Below, piece by piece: positions 8,403 to 16,391 of a DNA stretch of 64,000 nucleotides. The stretch's first letter is position 1; every line of letters starts with the position of its first letter. The position numbers were made by a program, and so were the translations under genes. Under the pieces are notes generated by a model. The model made no database searches, was not told the origin of the DNA, and worked only from the letters and a program-made list of their open reading frames with translations. This stretch comes from Arthrobacter sp. SLBN-122 (lineage in GTDB: Bacteria; Actinomycetota; Actinomycetes; Actinomycetales; Micrococcaceae). The stretch lies in the NCBI RefSeq assembly GCF_006715165.1, contig NZ_VFMS01000001.1, positions 4,092,001 through 4,156,000 on the forward strand, given 5' to 3'.

Positions 8403-9083
8403 TCAGCCGGGCGATATGCCGGCCGGCCCGTCGTCGAACCCCAGCCCTTCCCTCGCCTTGTTGATGCCGGCTTCGGCCCAGCGCGCTGCATATTCGGCAT
8501 TGCTGCTCAGGGACCGGAGCTGGGCGCGGTCCAGGTACAGGATGCCGTTGAGGTGGTCCGTCTCGTGCTGGACGATGCGTGCCTGCCACCCGGTGAACTC
8601 CCGCCGCCCGGCCGCGCCGTCGGGCGCCAGGTACTCCAGCAGTACGGCGTCGGGCCGGGCCACCACCGCCTGGAGCCCGTTGACGGAAAGGCAGCCCTCA
8701 TAAAACGAGGCAAGTCCGGACCCCAGCGGCGTGTACCGGGGGTTGAGGATGGCCAGGAACTCCAACGGGCTCCGGTTCCGCAGCGCGGCGGCGTCCGGAT
8801 CGACGTCGAACTGGTCTTCCACCACGGCGAGCTGCAGCGGGATGCCCAGTTGCGGGGCGGCCAGGCCCACCCCGGGGGCCTCATGCATGACCTGCCGCAT
8901 GACCCCGATCAGGCGGGCCAATTCGTCTGCGGAGAGCTGGCCCTCGAACGCTGCGGCGCGCTGGCGGAGCGCCGGGTGGCCGGCCTGGACGATGGGCGGA
9001 AGGGACCCGGCGGACAGGATGCGCTCAACAATTTCACGGATTTCGCCGGGGCCGGCGGTTGTTGGGGGAACAGTCTGGGTCAT
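8403..9083 (-). CDS. def: Peptide deformylase
   Basis: Removes the N-formyl group from nascent proteins. The 226-aa protein contains all three deformylase motifs: GVGLAAPQLG (motif I, about residue 70), EGCLSV (motif II, with the metal-binding Cys) and QHETDHLNG (motif III, two metal-binding His and the catalytic Glu). It is longer than the 170-190 aa of many bacterial enzymes, with about 30 extra residues at each end. Its start lies 53 nt from the divergent SnoaL-like gene. Confidence 0.95.
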   Translation of the reverse strand: MTQTVPPTTAGPGEIREIVERILSAGSLPPIVQAGHPALRQRAAAFEGQLSADELARLIGVMRQVMHEAPGVGLAAPQLGIPLQLAVVEDQFDVDPDAAALRNRSPLEFLAILNPRYTPLGSGLASFYEGCLSVNGLQAVVARPDAVLLEYLAPDGAAGRREFTGWQARIVQHETDHLNGILYLDRAQLRSLSSNAEYAARWAEAGINKAREGLGFDDGPAGISPG

Positions 9084-9089
9084 GGGGAC

Positions 9090-9095
9090 AGCCTA
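9090..9095 (-). promoter_or_regulatory. -10 element, leaderless start of def
   Basis: Minus-strand TAGGCT, 6 nt before ATG 9083; no ribosome site is present. It is divergent from and close to the -10 of the SnoaL-like gene. Confidence 0.55.
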
Positions 9096-9123
9096 CTGGC
9101 GGATAGGTTCAGGACCCTTGAGC

Positions 9124-9129
9124 TAGGGT
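9124..9129 (+). promoter_or_regulatory. -10 element, leaderless start of the SnoaL-like gene
   Basis: TAGGGT, 7 nt before ATG 9137. Confidence 0.5.
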
Positions 9130-9136
9130 CTACTGC

Positions 9137-9550
9137 ATGGCTGATGATTCTTTCCCGCCGGCACCCCCGCTGGAGCACGTCCTGGAATTCATCCGGGTCC
9201 TCGAGGCGGGCGGGGGAGCGGATGACATCCGGCCGTTCCTGTCGGAATCATTCGTATTGACGGAGGCTCCGCACCTCCTGGCTCCTGAAGGTTCCACCCG
9301 GACACTGGCGGGAGTGCTCGCCGGCGCGGACCAGAGCCGCGAGGTGGTGAAGGACCAGCAGTTCATCGTCCGGAGGACCACCTGCCAGGGCAGCCGGGTG
9401 GTGGTGGAAGCAGACTGGTCGGCCACGGTGCTGATGGATCTGCGGTACTGGGACTCCGGCGAAACCATCCGGGCCAGGACGTCCTCGGTGTTCGAGGTGC
9501 GTGACGGTGCCATCGTGAGCCAGGACAGTTACGACTGCTATTACCGGTAG
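9137..9550 (+). CDS. SnoaL-like / NTF2-fold protein
   Basis: Small (137 aa) soluble protein with the pattern of the NTF2-like/SnoaL fold. An N-terminal amphipathic helix (LEHVLEFIRVLEAGGGADDIRPFL) is followed by strands ending in RTSSVFEVRDGAIVSQDSYDCYY, the usual last strands of this family. Members include polyketide cyclases and steroid isomerases, but many are uncharacterised and the active residues cannot be assigned from sequence alone. The last 10 nt overlap the convergent FAD monooxygenase gene. A link to the neighbouring polyketide operon is possible but unproven, since it is transcribed from its own promoter in the opposite direction. Confidence 0.75.
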   Translation: MADDSFPPAPPLEHVLEFIRVLEAGGGADDIRPFLSESFVLTEAPHLLAPEGSTRTLAGVLAGADQSREVVKDQQFIVRRTTCQGSRVVVEADWSATVLMDLRYWDSGETIRARTSSVFEVRDGAIVSQDSYDCYYR

Positions 9551-10737
9551 CCCTGCAACTGCGGGTTCGTGCGCTGGTGCATGGTGAAACGCCTGGCCGC
9601 CCACTGGTTCACCCCGGGGATGGCAGCGGCAGCGCCGATCGCAGCAGTGCGGACCCGAAGGAGCGGCCGGGGCAGCGGCCTGCCCAGCATCATGTTGATT
9701 TCGGCCTGCCGGCGGGATGCGGCGGCAGCCCGGCGGCGGCTCTTCTCGAACTCCCGGAGCCTGGTCCCCGTGGATTCGCCCGCCAGCGCGGAACAGATCA
9801 CAGGGACCAGCTCCGCAGCATCCAGCCAGCCCAGGTTCATGCCCTGCCCGCCAATGGGGCTGATCTCGTGGGCAGCGTCCCCCAGCAGCACAGTCCGTCC
9901 TGCCACCATCCGCCGGGCGATCGCCGCCCTTACGCTGAAAGCGCTCAGCATCGAGTTCGTGGCTGCATCAGGCAGGAAGCCGGTCCGGCTGTGCACCAGT
10001 TCCGCCAGCTCCCGGGGACCTGCTTCAGGCTGGGCCGGGCGGTCCAGCCGCACCACCCAGCGCCGCACACGGCCGGGCAGTGGAAAGGACTCGACGATCC
10101 CTTCCGGTTCGAGGAACAGGACGGCCTTCTCCCCGTAGCCGCTGCCGTCGTCGAAATCCCCCATGAGGTAGTGGTCGGGATAGGACTTCCGGTCCACCGG
10201 CACGCCCAGGGCGCCACGGAGCAGGGACCGGGCACCATCTGCCGCCACCAGCAAGGCGGCGGTGGCGGTACTGCCGTGGCCACTGCCCAGGATCGGGGCA
10301 CCCGGGCTGGACTGCACCGCGACGGTGACCTTGTCGCCGTCGTCCCTGGCTCCGGTGACGCTGGCACCCCTGACCAGTGCCCCGGGGTCCAGGGCGCGGA
10401 CACGGTCCTCCAGGAGTTCCTCTGTCCTGAACTGCGGCAGGGCAAGGACAAAGGGATAGTGGTCCGATACGGCGTCGAACGCCATGGTTCCCACTGTTCT
10501 TCCGCTGCTGACCGCCATGCCCGTCCTGATGCGGATGCCTTCCTGGACCAGGCCGGACGCAACCCGGATCCCGGCCAGTGCCTCCAACGCCGGAGGATGG
10601 ATTCCGATGGCGCGGGTATGCCGGTTCCGTGACGTCCGCTGTTCAAGAACCTTTACCTTGACGCCTTCCTGCAGGAGGGCGGCAGCCAGGTACAGGCCCA
10701 CGGGACCGCCCCCGGCGATCAGGACATCGGCGTCCAC
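9541..10737 (-). CDS. FAD-dependent aromatic monooxygenase (SrsC-like)
   Basis: Flavoprotein hydroxylase of the PHBH/UbiH group, 398 aa. It has the N-terminal Rossmann GxGxxG motif (MDADVLIAGGGPVGLYLA), a central substrate domain (DHYLMGDFDD), and the second FAD motif GRTVLLGDAAHEISPIGGQG with GMNLGWLDA. The start is GTG 10737, preceded by GAGG at 5 nt and sitting one nucleotide after the stop of the methyltransferase gene; a much longer upstream frame is overlap with that gene. By analogy with SrsC of Streptomyces griseus it would hydroxylate an alkylresorcinol ring to the quinone level. Last gene of the three-gene operon. Confidence 0.85.
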   Translation of the reverse strand: MDADVLIAGGGPVGLYLAAALLQEGVKVKVLEQRTSRNRHTRAIGIHPPALEALAGIRVASGLVQEGIRIRTGMAVSSGRTVGTMAFDAVSDHYPFVLALPQFRTEELLEDRVRALDPGALVRGASVTGARDDGDKVTVAVQSSPGAPILGSGHGSTATAALLVAADGARSLLRGALGVPVDRKSYPDHYLMGDFDDGSGYGEKAVLFLEPEGIVESFPLPGRVRRWVVRLDRPAQPEAGPRELAELVHSRTGFLPDAATNSMLSAFSVRAAIARRMVAGRTVLLGDAAHEISPIGGQGMNLGWLDAAELVPVICSALAGESTGTRLREFEKSRRRAAAASRRQAEINMMLGRPLPRPLLRVRTAAIGAAAAIPGVNQWAARRFTMHQRTNPQLQGYR

Positions 10738-10738
10738 G

Positions 10739-11434
10739 TCAGCCTCGCCGGTACGTGAGGACCTGGTGGAAGGCCGACGAGCGCACCACGGACCAGCCCG
10801 GGGGAGCGGCGGCCGCCAACTCGGCCGGCCTGTAGCTGCGCCGGATGGAAGTGAGGCCGTCTTCCCGGATGAAGGACCGCCGGAACGGCAGCGCCGCCAC
10901 GCTGAACAGGGCAAACGCCGCCGGGCTGCGGACCAGGTCGTTGTGCAGCGCCTTTCGGGCCGCCAGGATTTCCGAGTCCGCCAGGAGTCTCCGGAGCTCT
11001 TCCGGTTCCAGATGGTGCAGCACATGGTTGGAAATGACGACGTCGAACCGGGTGCCATCACTGACCAGGTCGCTGCTGTGAGCGTTCCGGAATTCGACGC
11101 CGGCCATGGAGGGGCGCTGCCGGGCGAAACGGGCTGCGCGGGGATCGGGATCGATGCCCGTGATGTGCATCGCCTTGCCGTCCCGCGCGGCCCACCGGGC
11201 CAGCATCACGGCCAGGTCGCCTCCGCCGGAGCCGATGTCCAGCACCGTCAACGGGTGTTGAGCAGGCGTGATCATGGGTCGAAGCTCCTTGGCATACAGC
11301 TTCCGCCAGCCGGACAGCACCCTGTTGATGACACCAAACTGCCGGTACGTGTTGTCCAGGAGGCGGGCATCACAGTCCGGCCGGTCCATCTGCTCGATAT
11401 CCGTGGTGGCGCGTTGGCGCAGCAAAATTCCCAT
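10739..11434 (-). CDS. Class I SAM methyltransferase (SrsB-like)
   Basis: UbiE/Methyltransf_25-type enzyme of 231 aa. SAM motif I is LTVLDIGSGGGDLAVMLARW, motif II is ITGIDPDPRAARFAR, and the post-motif region FDVVISNHVLHHLEPEEL is typical of small-molecule C/O-methyltransferases. It lies 15 nt after the type III polyketide synthase gene and 1 nt before the monooxygenase gene, so all three are probably one transcript. The context suggests it methylates the phenolic polyketide product. Confidence 0.85.
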   Translation of the reverse strand: MGILLRQRATTDIEQMDRPDCDARLLDNTYRQFGVINRVLSGWRKLYAKELRPMITPAQHPLTVLDIGSGGGDLAVMLARWAARDGKAMHITGIDPDPRAARFARQRPSMAGVEFRNAHSSDLVSDGTRFDVVISNHVLHHLEPEELRRLLADSEILAARKALHNDLVRSPAAFALFSVAALPFRRSFIREDGLTSIRRSYRPAELAAAAPPGWSVVRSSAFHQVLTYRRG

Positions 11435-11449
11435 TCGACGGAGTCCGCG

Positions 11450-12673
11450 TCAGGCGACGGGCGCTTCGGCGGCCGTCCGGCTTTGGAACATCCTCAGATC
11501 AGCCTCTGCCGCATTGTCCTCCTGGCCGCCTGCTGCCTGCCGGAGCTTGGTGAACAGGCCGGTTTCCACCGTCAGGCCAGGGCCAAAGGCCATGGAACAG
11601 ATGCGCTCGTCCCCGGCAGGTGCCTCCTGGAGGGGTTGTTCCAGGATGTGCTTGAGGACGAAAAGGACGGTGGCGCTGCTCATGTTGCCGTAATTGCGCA
11701 GGATCTCCCGTGCCGGGACCAGCTGGACATCGCTGAGGCCAAGCCTCGACTGCACTTTGTCCAGGATGCTGCGGCCGCCGGGATGGATGGCCCAGTGGGG
11801 GATTGCCGTGTATGGGAGCGCCGCCAGTTCCGGTTCCGTTTCGAGAAGGGGCTCCAGGGCGCCGACAATGTGGTCGTCGATGATGTGCGGAACGTAGTTT
11901 CCAAGAACCATCTCGAAGCCGTTGTCGCCGATGTTCCACGCCATGGAATCCTCGCCGACCGGCGTCAGGACTGTCTCGAAGTGGTCCAGTTTCATCAGTG
12001 CCGTTTCTTCCGCGCCTTGACGGGCAGTCACGACGGCGGCGGCGGCGCCATCGGCGAACAGTGCAGAGCCCATGATGGTGTCCGGGTCGTTGGAGGTGCG
12101 GACGTGGAGTGAGCACAGTTCGGCGCAGACAACGAGGACGACGGCGTTGGGGTCAGCCTCGCAAAACAGTTTCGCCGCACGGAGCGCGGGAAAGGCCGCG
12201 TAGCAGCCCATGAAGCCCAGGTGGTATCGCTGGACTGCCGGGTTAAGGCCAAGTTCGCGGACCAGTTTATAGTCGGGGCCAGGATTGAAGAAGCCGGTGC
12301 AGGAAACTGTGACGAGGTGAGTTATGTCAAGTAAATCGAGTTCCGGGGCTGCCTGCAGGGCAGCGCGGGCGGCCTCTACGAACAGTTTGGTGGCCTCGCT
12401 GGCAAAGATATCGTTGCGCACTTTGGTGCTGGGGTTCAGCAGCAACCCGGTTTCCTGGTCATAGAACTGCGGATTTTCCGAACGGCACGTGTTGGTGAGT
12501 TCCTGCACGGCGGTGAACCTTGTCTCGATGGCTGCACCATCAAAACAGGTATTGACCAGCCGTGAACCCAAACGGGACAGACCCGGCTGGGCCGCAAAAA
12601 CATCACGGGCTTCGGACTGGATCAGCTTTGTCCCCGGAACTGCAGTTTCAAGTGAGCGCACATAGACCGTCAT
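11450..12673 (-). CDS. Type III polyketide synthase (chalcone/stilbene-synthase superfamily)
   Basis: Homodimeric thiolase-fold synthase of 407 aa that extends an acyl-CoA starter with malonyl-CoA units. The catalytic triad is visible: Cys in LGFMGCYAAFPALRA, His in HWAIHPGGRSIL, and Asn in ILRNYGNMSSATVLF; the C-terminal loop SMAFGPGLTVE is also standard. With a methyltransferase and flavin hydroxylase directly downstream it matches the srsA-srsB-srsC layout for phenolic lipids. Alternatives are an alkylpyrone synthase or a tetrahydroxynaphthalene (RppA-like) synthase. No clear Shine-Dalgarno site is seen; TATTCT lies about 22 nt before the ATG. Confidence 0.9.
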   Translation of the reverse strand: MTVYVRSLETAVPGTKLIQSEARDVFAAQPGLSRLGSRLVNTCFDGAAIETRFTAVQELTNTCRSENPQFYDQETGLLLNPSTKVRNDIFASEATKLFVEAARAALQAAPELDLLDITHLVTVSCTGFFNPGPDYKLVRELGLNPAVQRYHLGFMGCYAAFPALRAAKLFCEADPNAVVLVVCAELCSLHVRTSNDPDTIMGSALFADGAAAAVVTARQGAEETALMKLDHFETVLTPVGEDSMAWNIGDNGFEMVLGNYVPHIIDDHIVGALEPLLETEPELAALPYTAIPHWAIHPGGRSILDKVQSRLGLSDVQLVPAREILRNYGNMSSATVLFVLKHILEQPLQEAPAGDERICSMAFGPGLTVETGLFTKLRQAAGGQEDNAAEADLRMFQSRTAAEAPVA

Positions 12674-12804
12674 TGATTCATTCTTGACGGGCGCCAGAAT
12701 AAAGACAATGGGGTTTGGGGCTTTGACCAGCGCTTTTGCCGGGGCTTTTCAGAGTCACAAGGCGGCTCGTTGAGACCCCAATCCCGGCCTGCCCTAAAGC
12801 GCCG

Positions 12805-12834
12805 ATAATCTACATTATGTCAAGTAACTCTTGA
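12805..12834. promoter_or_regulatory. Composite inverted-repeat site upstream of the polyketide operon
   Basis: Two adjacent inverted repeats: ATAAT-CTAC-ATTAT (12805-12818) and TCAAG-TAACT-CTTGA (12820-12834). On the minus strand a -35-like TTGACA (12823-12818) lies inside them. The block is unusually AT-rich for this window and sits about 130 nt before the synthase start. The binding protein is unknown. Confidence 0.45.
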
Positions 12835-12870
12835 GAGGACCCCGGCTGCGGCTACCCCACCGGCCTCCGG

Positions 12871-13020
12871 CTAGTGACGCCGCTGCATCGAGGCCCCCAC
12901 CACGGCACCGACGCCAAGCCCCAGCGCGAGGCCCCAAAACGGCGTATGGAACAGTGCCAGCCCCAGGCTGATCCCCAAGGCAGCGCCGAGCAGGCTGCAA
13001 ATCCACAAGGCCTTGTTCAC
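12871..13020 (-). CDS. Small two-helix membrane protein
   Basis: A short frame encoding 49 residues from GTG 13020, which has GGAGG 4 nt upstream; an in-frame ATG at 13032 would add four residues. The product has two hydrophobic, Gly/Ala/Leu-rich segments (about residues 4-23 and 28-44) separated by HTPFWG, and ends in MQRRH, so a hairpin in the membrane with a basic tail is likely. No family is recognised. It lies upstream of the polyketide operon on the same strand, 200 nt away, with the inverted-repeat site between. Confidence 0.55.
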   Translation of the reverse strand: MNKALWICSLLGAALGISLGLALFHTPFWGLALGLGVGAVVGASMQRRH

Positions 13021-13290
13021 TGCGCCTCCCATAGAGCCGGACTGACCCCGGCTTCCTGCTGAGACCCTACTGCATACCTATCCCCTGGGGCCTGAAAATG
13101 GGGAGCCGGTCCTGCAAGTTGGGTAGCTCCCACCCATGGCGCCATCCGCCGGGCGATCTAGCCTTTTGGACATGCCGGCAGGCCGGAAGGGTCTGCTGCG
13201 GGCACGCAACGGAGGGCTCCCAAAGATCCCTTCCATGTTCATACAGTCGGCGGCGGCGCCCGGTCTTCCTGATTCTTCCTAGGACACCCC

Positions 13291-13554
13291 ATGTTTGAAC
13301 TCCCCCGACTGCAGGCCTGCATGCCTTGCCCCGCCATATGCGCCGGATGCCGCGCAGATATGCATAAGGAGGCGCTGCGGCAAGCCCCCGGAATACCTGT
13401 GGTTCTGCTCCGACCGGCAGCTGTCAAAGTACGGGCCATCCGGGCCACAGCCCTTGCCTATACCGTGACCCACATCCTCGTTGAGTGGGATGGAAGCAGC
13501 GGCTACCACCTCCGCTGGGAAGCCAGCTGGCTTATCCGCAGGTTCCCGCAATGA
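13291..13554 (+). CDS. Small hypothetical protein (start uncertain)
   Basis: An 87-residue frame whose last 50 residues look like a real protein: charged and hydrophobic residues alternate (VRAIRATALAYTVTHILVEW, GYHLRWEASWLIRRF). The first 35 residues (several Cys and Pro) look less convincing. AAGGAGG at about 13370 is inside the frame, hinting at a later start near GTG 13405. No function is assigned, and it may be non-coding. Confidence 0.35.
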   Translation: MFELPRLQACMPCPAICAGCRADMHKEALRQAPGIPVVLLRPAAVKVRAIRATALAYTVTHILVEWDGSSGYHLRWEASWLIRRFPQ

Positions 13555-13876
13555 ACAGCGGCCGACGGCTACCTATCAGGCCCTCAACCCTGCGGGCTGC
13601 CCGGGCATGGCCCGAAACTGGCTTAGGTAAGTAGCACCCAAAACCGCAATCAGGTACGTCCTACGCGTGTTCGCCCTGAAAGCACAAACCTATCGTCGTG
13701 GGCAGGACGGCAGCTACCACGTTGTCGTCGGCACCCGATGTTGGAAGTCACCTCTTCCGAAGCGTCGGCCAACGCTGCCCGGGTCCTTGCCGCAGCTCGA
13801 GGACTGGCAGCTGCTTCCCAGGCGAGGGTTCCTCCCCCTCATAAATGTTCTCCAGGTTTTCCACCCAGGGGCCTCA
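13555..13876. other. 322-nt gap before the deacetylase/glycosyltransferase gene
   Basis: No convincing gene, hairpin terminator or riboswitch is visible. Open frames through it (including an in-frame upstream extension of the next gene from 13667) lack conserved features. The stretch from about 13030 to here is the least gene-dense part of the window. Confidence 0.5.
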
Positions 13877-16204
13877 ATGACGAACGTCTCCTCCTTTTTG
13901 CCCGACGTCCAGCCACCCGTGTTTTTCGATGCCAGCGGAAAGCGCTGGAATCGAATCCTGAACGCTCTGCTGGCCGCAGCACTGTCCGTTGTTCTGGCAC
14001 TGTGCGCCGTGCTGCCCGGCGCCACCGCTCCCCTGCGGCAGGGCCAGCTGAACCAGTCTCCTGACTACCCGCGCGCGCTGCTTGCCCAGCAGTACCTGAA
14101 GAACATTCCGAAAGTCGGCTACGAACAGGGCAACGAAGTCTTCCATCGCATTGCGCTTGTGGAGCGGCGTGATGGCACCACCCTGCTGAAGGACCCCTTC
14201 AGCAACGAAGTATGGCGGGAGGCCACAGCGAACGAAGCTAAGGCCATCGGCAAGAGGCCCTACGCGGTTGAAGCCTACGGACTTCCCCCGGACCACACGC
14301 TGATGCTGACCTTCGACGACGGCCCGGACCCCCGCTATACCCCCGAGATCCTGGACCTCCTGTCGCGCGAAGGCGTTCCGGCAACCTTCTTCGCCATAGG
14401 AGAAAACGTGGTTGAAAATCCGGAGATCTTTCGCCGGATAATTCGGGAGGGCCACATGGTAGGCAACCACACCATGAGCCACATCGACTTTTGGGCGCAT
14501 GACGACGCATCCAACAGGCAGGAAATCATCGGCGAGGACCGAGTGTTCCGGGCGGCGGACAATTACGCTTCGAGGCTGTTCAGAATCCCGACAGGCAATC
14601 CGGAGAACAACACCCTTGCCCTGCTCCAGGCGCAGCAGCTGGGGTACCTTCACGTCAACATGGATCTGGACACCCGGGACTGGGACTATGAGCCAGGGAC
14701 CCCTGTCCCGGTTCCTGACCTCGACGGTCTGGGGCACGTCATGCTGGTCCACGACGGTGGCGGGGACAGGACGGCCACAATCGAGATGCTGAAGGAATTC
14801 ATTCCCAAAGCCAAGGCGCAGGGGTACCGCTTCACCACACTGGAACCAATGTTGCCGGACGGGTTCGTTCCCCAGCGCACAGCAGACGCCGGACTGCCGG
14901 ACAATCTCACCTTCGGAGCCCTGACCGCCTATTTGGTAACCCCCAGTGTGGTGATGAACTGGCTGTTCTGGTTTGGCATCGGGTCACTCACCATCCTGAC
15001 TTTCCTGTTCGTTGTCCTCGCCCTGGTCAACAACGCCCGGCAGAGGAAAAGGAAATGGGACCCGCCTGGCAGCAGGGGCTGGCCCTTTGTCAGCGTGGTA
15101 CTCCCGGTCTACAACGAGGAACCGGTGGTTACCAAGACACTGGATGCCCTTAAAGCCAGCGAGTACCCGCACTTTGAGGTGGTGGCGGTCAATGACGGCT
15201 CCACGGACGCCACCCTTGATGTCCTTAGAAACTATGCCGCCGGCTGGCCGCAGCTTAGAGTCCACACCCAGCCCAACAGCGGCAAGCCAGCGGCAAGCAA
15301 CAACGGCATTGCGCAGTCGCGTGGGGAGATTGTCGTGACTTTGGACGGCGACACCTTGTTCGAACCCCAGACCATCCGCATGCTTGCCCGCCATTTTGTG
15401 GCTCCCTCCGGTGCCAAGGAAGTCGGCGCCGTCGCGGGACACGTGAAGGTAGGCAATCGGCGCAATCTCGTTGCCCGTTGGCAAAGCCTGGAGTATCTGT
15501 CCGGCATCTGCGTCACCCGGATGGCAGAAGGCCTCATGGGAGCGATCTCGATAGTTCCGGGCGCCTGCGCGGCGTGGCGCAGGGATGCACTGGTGAAAGC
15601 CGGCGGATACTCCGATGCCACACTTGCCGAGGACGCTGATCTGACCCTGTCCCTGCAGCAGTTGGGGTACAGCATCGTGCAGGAAAACCGGGCGGTGGCA
15701 TGGACCGAGGCGCCGCTCACGCTGTCAGGGTTGTTCAAGCAGCGGCTGAGATGGACTTACGGCAACATCCAGACCCTCTACAAACACCGGTCCATGTTGT
15801 TCAATCCGAAGTTCGGCGCATTGGGCATGCTCACCATGCCCTACGCGCTGGTCTCCGTGGTGGTCCCGCTGATCTTCATGCCCTTGGCAGTGGCGGTGGC
15901 CGTGCTTAGCCTCACCCGCGGTGAATGGCAGGCCATCGCGTTGTTCTCCGCCTTCGTCACGGCGACCCACACAGTGGTCTCCCTCGTGGCCGTGGTCATG
16001 GTGCGCGAGAGTCCATGGCATCTGCTGATCGTGCCGATCTACCGGCTCATCTACGAACCGCTTCGTGCGTACGTCGTATTTGGCGCGGCCATTCGGGCGT
16101 TGAGAGGATCTGCCGTCGGCTGGTACAAACCCCAGCGAACCAACAGCGCCGAACTGCCGCCTTCCGCCGCAGACCACCGTCCACTCTCCCCCACCGTCCC
16201 GTGA
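13877..16204 (+). CDS. Bifunctional polysaccharide deacetylase (NodB) / processive GT2 glycosyltransferase
   Basis: A 775-aa fusion. After a short cytoplasmic tail and an N-terminal membrane helix (about residues 33-53) comes an extracellular NodB deacetylase domain, with TFDDGPDPRYTPEIL (metal-binding Asp), GNHTMSH (metal His) and HDGGGDR near its end. A second membrane helix (about 355-385) leads to a cytoplasmic GT2 domain with VVLPVYNEEPVV, LDGDT (DxD-type), LAEDADLTLSLQQLGY and QRLRW, the Q/RxxRW motif of processive synthases. Four or more membrane segments close the protein. The likely role is synthesis and partial deacetylation of an extracellular beta-linked amino-sugar polymer, comparable to separate PgaC and PgaB. 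The start is ATG 13877 with AGGGG 5 nt upstream. Confidence 0.9.
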   Translation: MTNVSSFLPDVQPPVFFDASGKRWNRILNALLAAALSVVLALCAVLPGATAPLRQGQLNQSPDYPRALLAQQYLKNIPKVGYEQGNEVFHRIALVERRDGTTLLKDPFSNEVWREATANEAKAIGKRPYAVEAYGLPPDHTLMLTFDDGPDPRYTPEILDLLSREGVPATFFAIGENVVENPEIFRRIIREGHMVGNHTMSHIDFWAHDDASNRQEIIGEDRVFRAADNYASRLFRIPTGNPENNTLALLQAQQLGYLHVNMDLDTRDWDYEPGTPVPVPDLDGLGHVMLVHDGGGDRTATIEMLKEFIPKAKAQGYRFTTLEPMLPDGFVPQRTADAGLPDNLTFGALTAYLVTPSVVMNWLFWFGIGSLTILTFLFVVLALVNNARQRKRKWDPPGSRGWPFVSVVLPVYNEEPVVTKTLDALKASEYPHFEVVAVNDGSTDATLDVLRNYAAGWPQLRVHTQPNSGKPAASNNGIAQSRGEIVVTLDGDTLFEPQTIRMLARHFVAPSGAKEVGAVAGHVKVGNRRNLVARWQSLEYLSGICVTRMAEGLMGAISIVPGACAAWRRDALVKAGGYSDATLAEDADLTLSLQQLGYSIVQENRAVAWTEAPLTLSGLFKQRLRWTYGNIQTLYKHRSMLFNPKFGALGMLTMPYALVSVVVPLIFMPLAVAVAVLSLTRGEWQAIALFSAFVTATHTVVSLVAVVMVRESPWHLLIVPIYRLIYEPLRAYVVFGAAIRALRGSAVGWYKPQRTNSAELPPSAADHRPLSPTVP

Positions 16205-16391
16205 CCCGCCGGTCGTGACAACCTTGCTGCCCTTCAAGTGCCGGCCTCCCGAGCGCCATCACAACGGACGGCAGGACGCGGGGACTTTGCCAGCGAACTC
16301 ACCCGTGGCCTCAGGACAGCAGTTGACCATCGTGCAATCCGGGACTTTTAATCTTGCCAGTGAGATTGCCGGCAAAACCGGGAGGCGGCGA

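Noticed and set aside
9541..11061. 506-residue version of the FAD monooxygenase
   Set aside because: The first ~108 residues are out-of-frame sequence of the methyltransferase gene; GTG 10737 has a ribosome site and begins directly at the FAD motif.
13021..13290. Possible riboswitch or structured RNA upstream of the small hypothetical gene
   Set aside because: Short repeats such as GGGTAGCTCCCACCC occur but no known riboswitch core could be matched and no long stem or terminator follows.
13738..14064. 108-codon frame beginning MLEVTSSEASANAARVL
   Set aside because: It runs out of frame into the deacetylase/glycosyltransferase gene, and no ribosome site or family resemblance supports it.
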